Shown here: one piece after another, positions 42,054 through 51,083 of the stretch
How positions within the stretch are numbered: the first letter of the stretch is position 1
Layout of the letters: the number at the start of each line of letters is the position of its first letter
Assembly: GCA_965248735.1 (NCBI GenBank)
Contig: OZ252146.1
Location: 4,092,001-4,156,000 of the forward strand
Reading direction: 5' to 3'
Origin: Aldehydirespirator sp965248735
GTDB taxonomy: Bacteria > Actinomycetota > Acidimicrobiia > Acidimicrobiales > Aldehydirespiratoraceae
DNA length: 64,000 nt
Notes under the pieces: model-generated
What the model was told of the DNA's origin: nothing
Seen by the model: the letters and a program-made list of their open reading frames with translations, nothing else
Database searches by the model: none
Program-made: the position numbers and the translations under genes

Positions 42054-43898
42054 TCAGGCGATGCCGAGTACGCGGTGCAGGCGCTTCAGGGCGGCGACCA
42101 CGTCGATGCCCTGATGCCAGAGGTCGCTCACCCCGCCGGCTCGCAGTTGGTGGAGCAAGTCGGCGGGTGTGTCGGTGTGGCAGACGACGGCCACGAACGC
42201 TGCTCCCGCCTCGGTGAGGGCGCAGGCCGTGGCCGGACCTCGCCGGCGGTACCAGTCGTCCGAGCCCGTTATCACCGCCGCGGCCAGGCCCGAAGCCGCG
42301 CAGTCGGCCGCGGCCGCGATGGGCGAATCGACGCCTTCTCCGCCGCGGGCCTCGATGCCGCCTGCGGCCAGCAGGTTCTGCGCCCAGGCAGTGCGGTCGG
42401 AGTGGGCCGCAGCCGGCCCCAGGGCAGTGACCCACACCGCGGAACGCTCGCCGGTGGCGAGCCGGTGGCGGTCGGCGACGTCACGGAGATCCTCGAAGGG
42501 CTGGGCCAGCCGCCTGACCGGCAGCCCCCTCGCCGCGGGCGCGGCACGGTCGTCGGCGTCGGGCGCGGCGACTGCGTCCTCTAGAAGGGGGTACTCGCTT
42601 ACGCCCGTGAGCGGCTCGCGGCGGGTGCTCAGGGCAGCGAGGCGTGTCGCCCACCGGTTCTCGATGGCCGCCTCCAGCGACGCGTCGGCCGTCACGGCTC
42701 CGATCCCCCCGGCGGCCTCCGTGGACTGCAGGATCCCCCAGCCGGCCTGGGCCAGTTCGTCGGTGAGCGACTCCACGTAGAACGACCCGCCGGCCGGATC
42801 GCCCGTGCGGGCCATGTGGGACTCCTCCAGCAGCAGCAATTGGGTGTTGCGGGCCAACCGGCGTCCGAGCACGCCGTCGGTGTCGACAGCGCCCGTCGCG
42901 TGGTCGAAGGGCAGCACGGTCACCGCGTCGGCGCCGGCCACACCGGCGGCCAGCGCAGCCGCGGCGCCCCGCAGCAGGTTCACCCACGGATCTCGCCGGC
43001 TGTACATGCAGGCCGCGGTCACCGCGTGCTGGTACTGGCGGGCCGCCTCCGGCGAGCCGCCGCTGGCCGTCACCACCCGGGCCCACATCACCCGGGCGGC
43101 CCGCAGCCCGGCGATGGTGACGAACTGGTCGGCTGTGGCCGCCAGCCGGAAGCCGATGAGCTTGGCGGCGGCGTTCACCGGGAGTCCGGCCTCGACCAGC
43201 GCACGCAGGTACGCGACCCCCGTCGTCGTCGCCCACCCCAGGGCTTGAGCCTCGGTGGCGCCGGCGTCGGCGTACCGGGTGGCGTCCACAGTGAACGCCC
43301 TGACGGCTGGACCGAGCGTGTCGGCCGCCGTCGCTATTTGCATTCCGCCCCGCACGGCTGCCTCAGCAACACGTTTGCCCGATCGGGCCCACTCCCCCAG
43401 CGGATCGAGGCCGAGTGAACTGCCCGCAGCGAGCACCGAACCCCGGCGAAGCGCCAACGCGCCGAGGGCTCGTGCTGCATCGGTGTAGGCATGGGGCGCC
43501 AGGGCAACCGGAGTCTGGGACAGATCCACATCGGAGAGCACGCGGTCCAGATCGGCAGCGGTGGTATCCGGCGCCGTTTCGAGTTCCAAGGAGGTCGCGC
43601 CACCGGCTAGGTCGTCCTTGATCTGCATCCGCAGCGCGTCCAGATCGCCCCCACCAGCACCCACACCCGAAGCAAGAACGTGGACGGCGCGAATGTCCCA
43701 GCCCTTCTCGGATCGCCTCGGATCCGCCGCGGCCGCATTCGCCGCAGGCCGATCCGGTCCGTCGGTGTAGAGCAATTGCACCTCGATGCCGTCGCGAGTG
43801 ACGCTGGACAGCTCGTCCACCCCCCGGCCCCGCAGCAACTGCTGTACCAGAGCCATCCAGTCGTCGGAGCTGACAGGCGACCAGCCTTGCGTGCTCAT
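42054..43898 (-). CDS. mutA: Methylmalonyl-CoA mutase small subunit
   Basis: 614 residues, the usual size of the non-catalytic MutA/McmA subunit. Landmarks are the N-terminal VSSDDWMALVQQLLRGRG, the TIM-barrel segments (PLGEWARSGK, TVDATRYADAGATEAQALGW) and RDPWVNLLRGAAAALAAGVA. The C-terminal domain has lost the cobalamin-binding DxHxxG signature, as expected of the small subunit. It pairs with MutB to isomerise methylmalonyl-CoA to succinyl-CoA. MutB is usually encoded immediately downstream, but here downstream is a convergent enoyl-CoA hydratase gene, so MutB must be elsewhere. Confidence 0.9.
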   Translation of the reverse strand: MSTQGWSPVSSDDWMALVQQLLRGRGVDELSSVTRDGIEVQLLYTDGPDRPAANAAAADPRRSEKGWDIRAVHVLASGVGAGGGDLDALRMQIKDDLAGGATSLELETAPDTTAADLDRVLSDVDLSQTPVALAPHAYTDAARALGALALRRGSVLAAGSSLGLDPLGEWARSGKRVAEAAVRGGMQIATAADTLGPAVRAFTVDATRYADAGATEAQALGWATTTGVAYLRALVEAGLPVNAAAKLIGFRLAATADQFVTIAGLRAARVMWARVVTASGGSPEAARQYQHAVTAACMYSRRDPWVNLLRGAAAALAAGVAGADAVTVLPFDHATGAVDTDGVLGRRLARNTQLLLLEESHMARTGDPAGGSFYVESLTDELAQAGWGILQSTEAAGGIGAVTADASLEAAIENRWATRLAALSTRREPLTGVSEYPLLEDAVAAPDADDRAAPAARGLPVRRLAQPFEDLRDVADRHRLATGERSAVWVTALGPAAAHSDRTAWAQNLLAAGGIEARGGEGVDSPIAAAADCAASGLAAAVITGSDDWYRRRGPATACALTEAGAAFVAVVCHTDTPADLLHQLRAGGVSDLWHQGIDVVAALKRLHRVLGIA

Positions 43899-44022
43899 CT
43901 CACCATCACCTCGCAGCCCGTCCAGTGATTCTCATCGTGACAGTCGGTCCACTGGAACCGATCCACTGCAACCGACCAATGGCGCGAACCTTGTCCGAAA
44001 GGGGCAACCGCCTGGGCCGTTG

Positions 44023-44820
44023 TCACATCGTGAAGCGGAGGCTGCGGGCCGCGTGCTCGCCCCAATGCGCGTCGCCGCTCCAGGAGATGGAGCCGTCGTC
44101 GATCTTGGACTGGGGGTCGATGCGCCCGCAGGCCAGCATGATAAATGTGGTCGAGTCTGCGGTGAGCACCACGTCGGGCGAGTCCAGAGAGGCGGGGTCG
44201 ACGGCCTTGGCCCTGCCGTCAACCACCACGGCGAGCTTGCGCTCGACCGGTCCGGTTATGTCGGCCCGCAGGCTCATGCCCTCGGGAAGGCCCACCTTCT
44301 TGCCCATGATGTAGCCGATCGAGCCCTCGACCTGGTCGAGGGTGATCTCGGCGGTGGGGCCGCTGTCGTCGGTGGCCCGTCCCAGCGGGATGGTGCAGTC
44401 GCGCACGTGCACCCACATATCGAAGATGCGGATCGCAAGGAAGCCGCCGTAGCTCTGCACGCCCACCGGCGTGAACGACGGGCGGCCAATGTCTTCGTCG
44501 CTGAACCCGGCCAGATCGGCCCGCCGGGCGTCGAAGATCTTCCCCACGCGGGCACCGAACTCGGCCGCGGACATGCCCGCGGAGGCGTCGGTGAGAGCCT
44601 GCATCTTCTCGAATGGCGGCATGTTGTCGGTGCTGATCTCCCAGCCCGCGATCACGTCCTCCACGCCCACGGCGTGGCCCAGCGCCTGGCGCACCGTCCA
44701 CGCCGGGCACAGCGACTGCACCGTCCATTCGTCGTCGGATAGGTCGGCGCACAGGGCGGTAATCTCCGAGAAGCAGGCCTCTGTGGTGTCGATCAGTTGC
44801 TGGCGGGAGTAAGAATGCAT
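44023..44820 (-). CDS. Maleylpyruvate isomerase/TIGR03083-type protein
   Basis: 265 residues from the ATG at 44820. The N-terminal half has the DinB-like four-helix metal-binding pattern of actinobacterial mycothiol-dependent proteins: DDEWTVQSLCPAWTVRQALG with H following (HAVGVEDVI), and later RIFDMWVHVRDC carrying a second HxRD ligand set. The C-terminal ~90 residues (RKLAVVVDGRAKAVDPASLD...FIMLACGR) are an SCP2-like fold common to these proteins. It probably catalyses a thiol-dependent isomerisation or transferase reaction; the substrate is unknown. It is divergent from the acyl-CoA dehydrogenase gene, 58 bases apart. Confidence 0.8.
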   Translation of the reverse strand: MHSYSRQQLIDTTEACFSEITALCADLSDDEWTVQSLCPAWTVRQALGHAVGVEDVIAGWEISTDNMPPFEKMQALTDASAGMSAAEFGARVGKIFDARRADLAGFSDEDIGRPSFTPVGVQSYGGFLAIRIFDMWVHVRDCTIPLGRATDDSGPTAEITLDQVEGSIGYIMGKKVGLPEGMSLRADITGPVERKLAVVVDGRAKAVDPASLDSPDVVLTADSTTFIMLACGRIDPQSKIDDGSISWSGDAHWGEHAARSLRFTM

Positions 44821-44878
44821 GGGCCAAGCATGACGCCGACCGAGCCGTGACCGCAACGCCTAACGGGAGAATGTCCGA

Positions 44879-46105
44879 ATGACTGCCACCGACGCGCCCC
44901 CCGATACCGGAGCAGAGACCCGCATCGTCGACGAAGCCATCGACGCCCTGCTGGCCGAGCACGACCCCGCCAACGAGACCCGGATCGAGTTCCGCGGCCA
45001 CACCTACGATGCCGGCCTGGCCTGGGTGCACCACCCGCCGGGCTTCGGCGGCCTCGGCCTGTCGCGCCGGGCACAACGCGTGGCGGACCGCCGCCTGCGG
45101 GACGCCGGGGCGCAGCCCGCCGACCCGTCGACGTTCTTCTCGGCGCTGATCGGCCCGACCATCCTCACCCACGGCACCGACGAGCAGAAGCGCCGCTACC
45201 TGCGGCCCATGTTCACCGGTGAGGAGCGCTGGTGCCAGCTATTCAGCGAGCCCGGCTCCGGCTCGGATTTCGCCGGGCTGGGCACCCGGGCCGTGCGCGA
45301 CGGCGATGAGTGGGTGGTCAACGGCCAGAAGGTGTGGAACACGCTGGCGCACATCGCCGATCTGGGCATGCTCGTGGCCCGCACCAATCCCGAGCTTCCC
45401 AAGCACAAGGGCCTCACCTACTTCGCGCTGGACATGCGCGCCCCCGGAGTGGAGGTGCGCCCGCTGCGCCAGATCACCGGCGAGGCCGAGTTCAACGAGG
45501 TGTACATGACCGACGCGCGGGTCCCCGACTCCGCCCGGATCGGCGCCGTCGGCGAGGGCTGGAGAGTGTCGCTCACCACCCTGATGAACGAGCGGACGGC
45601 GATCGGCGGCGCGGTGGGCGGCGCCACCACCGCCCGGGCGGGCCCCGTGGCCGGCTTGGTCGAGGCCTACCGCAACATGGACCCGGCGGTGCGCACCAAG
45701 GCCCACCGCGACGAGGTCATGCAACTGTGGGTGCGGGGCGAGGCGCTGCGGTTCACCAACGCCCGGGCCGCGCACAACGCCCGCTCCGGCAACCCCGGCC
45801 CCGAAAGCTCGGTGAGCAAGCTGATGCTGGCCGAGTTCAACAAGGACCTCACCGCCAAGGTGGTCGACCTGGAGGGCCCGGCCGGGATGGTGGACTACGA
45901 CTACGAGTTCCGCCGCCCGACTGAGATCTCCCTGGACGGCAAGTTCGGCGACACCCACCACGGCTTCCTGCGGGCCAGGGCCAACTCCATCGAGGGCGGC
46001 ACCAGCGAGATCATGCGCAACATCCTGGGCGAGCAGGTTCTGGGCCTGCCGGGCGAGCCCAGGGTGGACAAGGCGATCCCCTGGCGCGACGTTCCCAGGA
46101 ACTAG
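44879..46105 (+). CDS. Acyl-CoA dehydrogenase
   Basis: 408 residues. Landmarks are the FAD-binding segments WCQLFSEPGSGSDFAGLGTR and WVVNGQKVWNT, FNEVYMTDARVP, and the C-terminal helical bundle ending SIEGGTSEIMRNILGEQVLG. It oxidises an acyl-CoA and passes electrons to ETF. Members with this GTSEIMRN ending and no obvious catalytic Glu in the usual place occur widely in steroid and branched-acyl degradation. It is followed 17 bases later by an amidohydrolase gene, probably co-transcribed. Confidence 0.9.
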   Translation: MTATDAPPDTGAETRIVDEAIDALLAEHDPANETRIEFRGHTYDAGLAWVHHPPGFGGLGLSRRAQRVADRRLRDAGAQPADPSTFFSALIGPTILTHGTDEQKRRYLRPMFTGEERWCQLFSEPGSGSDFAGLGTRAVRDGDEWVVNGQKVWNTLAHIADLGMLVARTNPELPKHKGLTYFALDMRAPGVEVRPLRQITGEAEFNEVYMTDARVPDSARIGAVGEGWRVSLTTLMNERTAIGGAVGGATTARAGPVAGLVEAYRNMDPAVRTKAHRDEVMQLWVRGEALRFTNARAAHNARSGNPGPESSVSKLMLAEFNKDLTAKVVDLEGPAGMVDYDYEFRRPTEISLDGKFGDTHHGFLRARANSIEGGTSEIMRNILGEQVLGLPGEPRVDKAIPWRDVPRN

Positions 46106-46122
46106 CAGAGATAGCTCAAACC

Positions 46123-46983
46123 ATGCCTATGCCGACCGATGTGGGGATCGTCGACACGATGATCGGCTTTCCCGCCAAGGACTTCGAGCACTACGAGTTC
46201 ATTCGCAAGCAGCTCAAGGACGCCGAGTCGGCCGACTTCGACTTCCCAGTGGAATACATGTTCAAGGGCGTGCCCAAGGAGAAGTACGGCGCGGACGACC
46301 CCATCGCGCTGACGCTGGGAGAAATGGACGCCCACGGCGTCGAGTTCGGCCTGATCGGCTGCGAGGGCGAGGTGAACCGCAAGGCCCTGGCCGACCACTC
46401 CGACCGATTCGTGGCCACCTGCCAGATCGACGCCAACGACGTGATGGGCGCGGTGCGCAAGATCCGCCACTGCAAGGAGACCTACGACATCCGGGCGGTG
46501 GGCACGTTCCCGGCCGGGTGCTTCCCGCAGATCCCCATCGACGACCCCAAGTGGTATCCGGTCTACGCCACCTGCTGCGACCTCGACATCCCCGTCTTCG
46601 TTTGCGCGGGCGTGCCCGGCCCCCGGCTGCCCATGGACTGCCAGCACGTGGAGCGCATCGACCGGGTCATGTACGACTTCCCCGAGCTCACCCTGGTCAC
46701 CCGCCACGGCTGCGAGCCGTGGGAGGGCCTAGCCGTGAAGCTGATGCTGAAGTGGCCCGGCCTGCACTACTCCACCTCTGCGTTCGCCCCCAAGCACTAT
46801 CCCTCCGCCATCATCGACTACGCCAACACCCGGGGCGCCGACAAGATCATGTACGCCGGCTACTTCCCGATGGGCCTGTCGCTGCAGCGCATCATGACCG
46901 AGATGCCCAACGTCGCCTTCCGCGACGAGGTCTGGCCCAAGTTCCTGCGCCACAACGCCGCCCGAGTCCTCAAGATCACCTAG
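46123..46983 (+). CDS. Amidohydrolase-2 family protein
   Basis: 286 residues. The family pattern is recognisable in GIVDTMIGFP, EMDAHGVEFGLIGCEGEVN, IRAVGTFPAGCFPQIPIDDP, LVTRHGCEPWEG and DKIMYAGYFPMGLSLQRIMT. The usual HxH near the N-terminus is replaced by DTM, and the final GSD is AGYF. Two typical metal ligands are therefore absent, and it may be a metal-poor or non-hydrolytic member. It follows the acyl-CoA dehydrogenase gene by 17 bases, suggesting a role in the same pathway. Confidence 0.8.
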   Translation: MPMPTDVGIVDTMIGFPAKDFEHYEFIRKQLKDAESADFDFPVEYMFKGVPKEKYGADDPIALTLGEMDAHGVEFGLIGCEGEVNRKALADHSDRFVATCQIDANDVMGAVRKIRHCKETYDIRAVGTFPAGCFPQIPIDDPKWYPVYATCCDLDIPVFVCAGVPGPRLPMDCQHVERIDRVMYDFPELTLVTRHGCEPWEGLAVKLMLKWPGLHYSTSAFAPKHYPSAIIDYANTRGADKIMYAGYFPMGLSLQRIMTEMPNVAFRDEVWPKFLRHNAARVLKIT

Positions 46984-47018
46984 CAGGGCGCCAGGCCGCC
47001 TGCTGCGAGACTGCCGAT

Positions 47019-47387
47019 ATGGTGACTTTCGACGAGGTGCGGCGACTGGGGCTGCGGCTGCCTGAGGTGACCGAGTCGACCTGGTACGGCACGCCGGGGC
47101 TGAAGGTTCGCAACAAGGGCTTCTGCCGCCTGTGGGGCGAGCGCGAGCATCGACGCGACCAGGTGCACGACACCGAGGTACTGGTGGTGTTCTGCGAGCT
47201 GGAGATGAAGCCGGTGCTGCTCGAGAACCATCCCGATGTGCTGTTCACCGCGGCCCACTACGACGGCTACGGCGCGGTGCTCGTCCGGCTCGCCGACGCC
47301 GGCATCGACGACGTCGCCGACTGGCTCGAGGACAGCTACCGGCGGGTGGCGCCGGCCCCACTCATCCGGCAGCTGGACAGCCGCTGA
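47019..47387 (+). CDS. MmcQ/YjbR family protein
   Basis: 122 residues from the ATG at 47019. The pattern (FDEVRRLGLRLPEVTESTWY, GTPGLKVRNKGFCRLW, LENHPDVLFTAAHYDGYGAV, DDVADWLEDSYRRVAP) is that of YjbR/DUF419, a CyaY-like fold of unknown function found in many actinobacteria. It lies 35 bases after the amidohydrolase gene in the same direction. The following stretch to 47577 has no gene. Confidence 0.82.
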   Translation: MVTFDEVRRLGLRLPEVTESTWYGTPGLKVRNKGFCRLWGEREHRRDQVHDTEVLVVFCELEMKPVLLENHPDVLFTAAHYDGYGAVLVRLADAGIDDVADWLEDSYRRVAPAPLIRQLDSR

Positions 47388-47577
47388 CCACGCCCAGACA
47401 GGTCATGGTCCTCTAGAGAGATGAGCGCCCGGTTGCTGATGCTCGCGACCACCCACAAACTCGAGGAGATCGTCCTCCCGGCAGGAGAATCGCGCCGTCA
47501 CTGAGGCCATCAACGAACGTACCGGGAGTTCTCAGAATATGAAATTAGTTTTAGCTCATCGCAATTCCGATGCAAGG

Positions 47578-49296
47578 CTATAAATCAAACTTGCGTACCA
47601 GGTCTTCGAAGAAGGGCCCCGGTCCATACTCGACCGCTGGGCCTCGGCTTGAGTCGCTGGTGCGCTCCAACGTCATCACCCGCACCAAGTCCCGCAGGAT
47701 CGCCGAGGCACGCGGAGTGCCGACATTGAACAGGCTCCGCACGTCAGCGTTGGTGATGCGCCCATGTTCTGACACGTAAGCGACCACTTTCTCTGCTATA
47801 TCGCGTCTGGTGTGGCGGCGACGCACCACCGCCGAGGCAAGCCCAGAAGAGGTGGCACCAGTCAGTCGATAGCGCACGCGAGATGTGCTCGCGGACGCGT
47901 GCAGCGGCTCAATGAGCGGATCAGGTCCCTCGGACATTCGCCGCAGAGAACTCGCGGTCCCGTCGACCGACCGTTGAAACAGCGGCGCCATGTCCGCTGA
48001 CGAGGTGCTGTTGGCCTCGCAAAGGCGTCTCAGCACAAGCAGTGCCTCGACATCGTCACGCAGCGGCTCGTCCATAGAAGCGACGAACCGGGCGAAGGCA
48101 ATGACCGCGCTACCGCCAACCAACGACACCCGAACCGATTCTGCCGAAGTCTGGTACGACGGAGGTGGTTTGCCGAGGCGCAGCATCGACCTGTACATCC
48201 GACCGACTCCAGTTCCCAGTTCCTCGATCAGGCCGAGGCTGCGGAACGCTTGCGCCAGTAGCCGGTTGCGGGGCCTCGAAGCAGCCGTCAGGATGTTGTC
48301 GACGGTCACGCCGCTCACAAGAGCCCCCATGGAGGTTATGGAGAGCGAATCGTCAAAATGCTCGACATGCACCGGGTCGGCGAGGTCGAGCCTCCGATGC
48401 ACAAAGGCATTGGCGAGCGCCTCCCGTACAACATCGTCGGGATACCACTGAAGCCTCAGTTGTTGTCCGCTGCGCAGCAGAAGAGGATCCCAGCCGTTGC
48501 GTGCGGTGACGTGTTCTAGTGTGCGACTGAAGGCTGTCACGAGAGGCATCGCCAACCGCTGGCTGGCGTCGACGGGGGATCCAGCACTGGCTCGATGCTG
48601 GTAGACGACGGCCTCGTTGCTGCCAGCGCAAAAGATCTGTTCTCCGGCGACCAATAGCTCACCGTCATCGGTCGCTACGCCCATGGCCCTGCATAGCTCA
48701 GAGCTGGACAGGTCAGCCCAGCGGGCTTGCTCGTCGGTGAGTTGCCGGAGATGGCGCCGGGCCAGAGCTATGGCTACAGGATCGACCTCGTCTGCCGACC
48801 GTCCGCTCCGCACCTCCGACGGGTCGCGGCCAGCGCGCTCGTCGTGGAGTGCGGCGACCTGGTCGGGGGCCAGCGGCATGCATGAGCGCCCTATGCGCCT
48901 AGTCACCTTTCCGGCTAGAGCGTGGACAGTCGCTCCCGCCGGCACTCCGACGAGAACAAGTCTCGCGCCGTGGTGCAGGTGCTCCGCAACCGTGACCGTT
49001 AGGCCAGGAGTCAGTGAGTCGAAGATGTAGCGACGGGCCTCATGGAGATCGAGGGTGGTGCCTGAGACTGCGTTGCCACCGGTGAGAGCGTTCTCCACGC
49101 CGAGCACGACCGTCCCGCCGCGACTGTTGGCTAGGCACATGGCGGCCTCGGCCACCTTGCTCAGCGTCTTGCGGTGGCCGCCCTGCTCCGACTTGAATTC
49201 CATCGTCTCCGACTCCAAGTCGCTCGGCCGCACCTGTCCTCGATCAATTTGATCGAGGGCATTGGTTACTTCCGTCAGAACCGGGAACCAGGCCAC
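47578..49296 (-). CDS. Schlafen/AlbA_2-type ATP-binding protein
   Basis: 572 residues from a GTG at 49296. The N-terminal half is an AlbA_2 (Schlafen-like) domain: ESETMEFKSEQGGHRKTLSK, CLANSRGGTVVLGVENA and KVTRRIGRSCMPLAPDQV. The middle has the RecG-like HATPase_c_4 pattern with VREALANAFVHRRLDLADPV and GLIEELGTGVGRMYRSM. The C-terminus ends in a winged-helix region (RDIAEKVVAYVSEHGRITNA). Such proteins are putative transcription regulators or defence factors. Just upstream, TAGAAT about 10 bases before the start suggests a leaderless transcript. The flanks (47530-47577, 49297-49340) are AT-rich compared with the neighbourhood. Confidence 0.85.
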   Translation of the reverse strand: MAWFPVLTEVTNALDQIDRGQVRPSDLESETMEFKSEQGGHRKTLSKVAEAAMCLANSRGGTVVLGVENALTGGNAVSGTTLDLHEARRYIFDSLTPGLTVTVAEHLHHGARLVLVGVPAGATVHALAGKVTRRIGRSCMPLAPDQVAALHDERAGRDPSEVRSGRSADEVDPVAIALARRHLRQLTDEQARWADLSSSELCRAMGVATDDGELLVAGEQIFCAGSNEAVVYQHRASAGSPVDASQRLAMPLVTAFSRTLEHVTARNGWDPLLLRSGQQLRLQWYPDDVVREALANAFVHRRLDLADPVHVEHFDDSLSITSMGALVSGVTVDNILTAASRPRNRLLAQAFRSLGLIEELGTGVGRMYRSMLRLGKPPPSYQTSAESVRVSLVGGSAVIAFARFVASMDEPLRDDVEALLVLRRLCEANSTSSADMAPLFQRSVDGTASSLRRMSEGPDPLIEPLHASASTSRVRYRLTGATSSGLASAVVRRRHTRRDIAEKVVAYVSEHGRITNADVRSLFNVGTPRASAILRDLVRVMTLERTSDSSRGPAVEYGPGPFFEDLVRKFDL

Positions 49297-49406
49297 GAGT
49301 TTTATTCTATCAGCAAGTGTTCATCAAGGCTATAATTCTGAGAACCTCGGACTAGAACCATTTCAGCCGTCAGGTGGGGCTCGCGCTGACGCTCGCGGCT
49401 GGATGT

Positions 49407-50960
49407 CTAGATGCGGCGGTCTTGGTCTTGCCAGTACTCGTCGCGCAGGAGGCGCTTGTAGAGCTTGCCCGTCTGGTCTCGGGGCAGCTCGGAGCGGAAG
49501 TCCACCGTGCGGGGGCACTTGACCGACGCCAAGTTGGCCCGGCAGTAGTCGATCAGCTCGCGCTCCACGGCGGCCGCGGCCTCGTCGCCGGCGGGCATCT
49601 CCATCGGCTGCACCACCGCCTTGACCACCTCGCCCAGGTCGTCGTCGGGCACGCCGATCACAGCCACATCCAGCACCGCGGGGTGCATGGTCAGCAGGTT
49701 CTCGGCCTCTTGGGGATACACGTTCACCCCGCCCGAGATGATCATGTGGGCCTTTCGGTCGGTCAGGTACAGGAACCCGTCGGAGTCCACGCGGCCGATG
49801 TCGCCGATGGTGGACCAGCCGTTGGGCAGCCGGGAGCTGCTCGTCTTCTCCTCGTCGAGGTGATACTCGAAAGAGTTCCCTCCGCTGAAGTACACGACGC
49901 CCTCTTCCCCGACGGGGACCTCCTCTCCGGTGGCCTCGTCCACGATGTGGACCTCACAGTTGATGGGAGCTCCCACGCTGCCCTCATGCGCCAGCCACTG
50001 TTCGCTGTCGCAGAAGCAGAACCCGTTTCCCTCGGTGCCGGCGTAGTACTCGCTGATGATCGGCCCCAACCAGTCGATCACCTGGCGCTTGGCCTCCACC
50101 GGGCACGGGGCGGCCGCATGCAGCACGCTGGTCAACGACGACACATCGTGGGCTAGCCGCCGCGCGTCGGGCAGCTTCAGCATCCGCACGAGCATGGTGG
50201 GCACCACCTGGGTGTGGGTCACCGACCAGCGCTCGACGGCGGCGAGGAACTCCTCGGCGTCGAAGCGCTCCATCACCACCGCGGTGGCGCCGATGATCTG
50301 GGCGGCCATCGTGAACCGCAAAGGTGCGCCGTGGTACATGGGCGCCGGCGACAGATACACCGACTCGTCTGACATGGCCAGAAGCAGCACGCACATCATG
50401 GCCACCACCGACTGCACCTCGTCCAACGGCAACGGTTGATGATCGGTCAGCACACCCTTGGGGCGGCCGGTAGTGCCGGAGCTGTACAGCATGTCGACGC
50501 CGGCCACCCGCTCGTCCAGCGGCTCCGGCGACGCCGCGGCCACGGCCTGCTCGTAGCTCTCATAGCCGCCCACGACACCATCCATCATCAGCCTTAGACC
50601 GACCGACGGCATCCTGTCGACCAGCTCCGCGGCCTGAGCGGACTTGCAGCGGGACGTCACGAACGCCTGGGCGCCGCTGTTGTCGACGATGTAGGCGATC
50701 TCGTCGGTGGTCAGGCGGCTGCTGATCGGCGTGTAGATCAGCCCGGCGTAGTACGCGCCCCAGGCCAGCGACAGGAAGTTGCGGTGATTCTCGAGGCACC
50801 AAGCCACATGGTCGCCGGGAACCAGGCCCGCCTCGCGGAACACCCGCGAGACGCGGCTGGCCTCGGCGTCGAGCTGGGCATAGGTGATCATCTCGCCCGA
50901 GCCGGCCATGATGAGAGCTGGCTTGTCGGGACTGGCGGCGGCGTGCACTCCGGGATACAT
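49407..50960 (-). CDS. AMP-dependent acyl-CoA synthetase/ligase
   Basis: 517 residues. The adenylation signature is MLYSSGTTGRPKGV. Others are YYAGTEGNGF (A5), WSTIGDIGRVDSDGFLYLTD (A7/A8 with the hinge) and the C-terminal PRDQTGKLYKRLL with the catalytic Lys. It activates a carboxylic acid to acyl-CoA via acyl-AMP. It is the last gene of a minus-strand run that includes SDR, MmgE/PrpD-like, Rieske and aminotransferase genes. The substrate is unknown. Confidence 0.92.
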   Translation of the reverse strand: MYPGVHAAASPDKPALIMAGSGEMITYAQLDAEASRVSRVFREAGLVPGDHVAWCLENHRNFLSLAWGAYYAGLIYTPISSRLTTDEIAYIVDNSGAQAFVTSRCKSAQAAELVDRMPSVGLRLMMDGVVGGYESYEQAVAAASPEPLDERVAGVDMLYSSGTTGRPKGVLTDHQPLPLDEVQSVVAMMCVLLLAMSDESVYLSPAPMYHGAPLRFTMAAQIIGATAVVMERFDAEEFLAAVERWSVTHTQVVPTMLVRMLKLPDARRLAHDVSSLTSVLHAAAPCPVEAKRQVIDWLGPIISEYYAGTEGNGFCFCDSEQWLAHEGSVGAPINCEVHIVDEATGEEVPVGEEGVVYFSGGNSFEYHLDEEKTSSSRLPNGWSTIGDIGRVDSDGFLYLTDRKAHMIISGGVNVYPQEAENLLTMHPAVLDVAVIGVPDDDLGEVVKAVVQPMEMPAGDEAAAAVERELIDYCRANLASVKCPRTVDFRSELPRDQTGKLYKRLLRDEYWQDQDRRI

Positions 50961-51083
50961 CGGTCCCGACGCTAGCCCGCCGCTGGGATCTCGCGTCCCC
51001 GCCGCCCCGGCCTCGACAACACCTCCTGCAGGCCCCGGCGGACAGGCAGAGCGCGGCGAATCTGCGTCCCCAAGACCTCGGGC

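Noticed and set aside
47388..47577. tRNA or small RNA in the gap before the Schlafen/AlbA_2-type gene
   Set aside because: No cloverleaf, conserved TTCGA arm or CCA end could be found; the stretch is simply AT-rich non-coding DNA.
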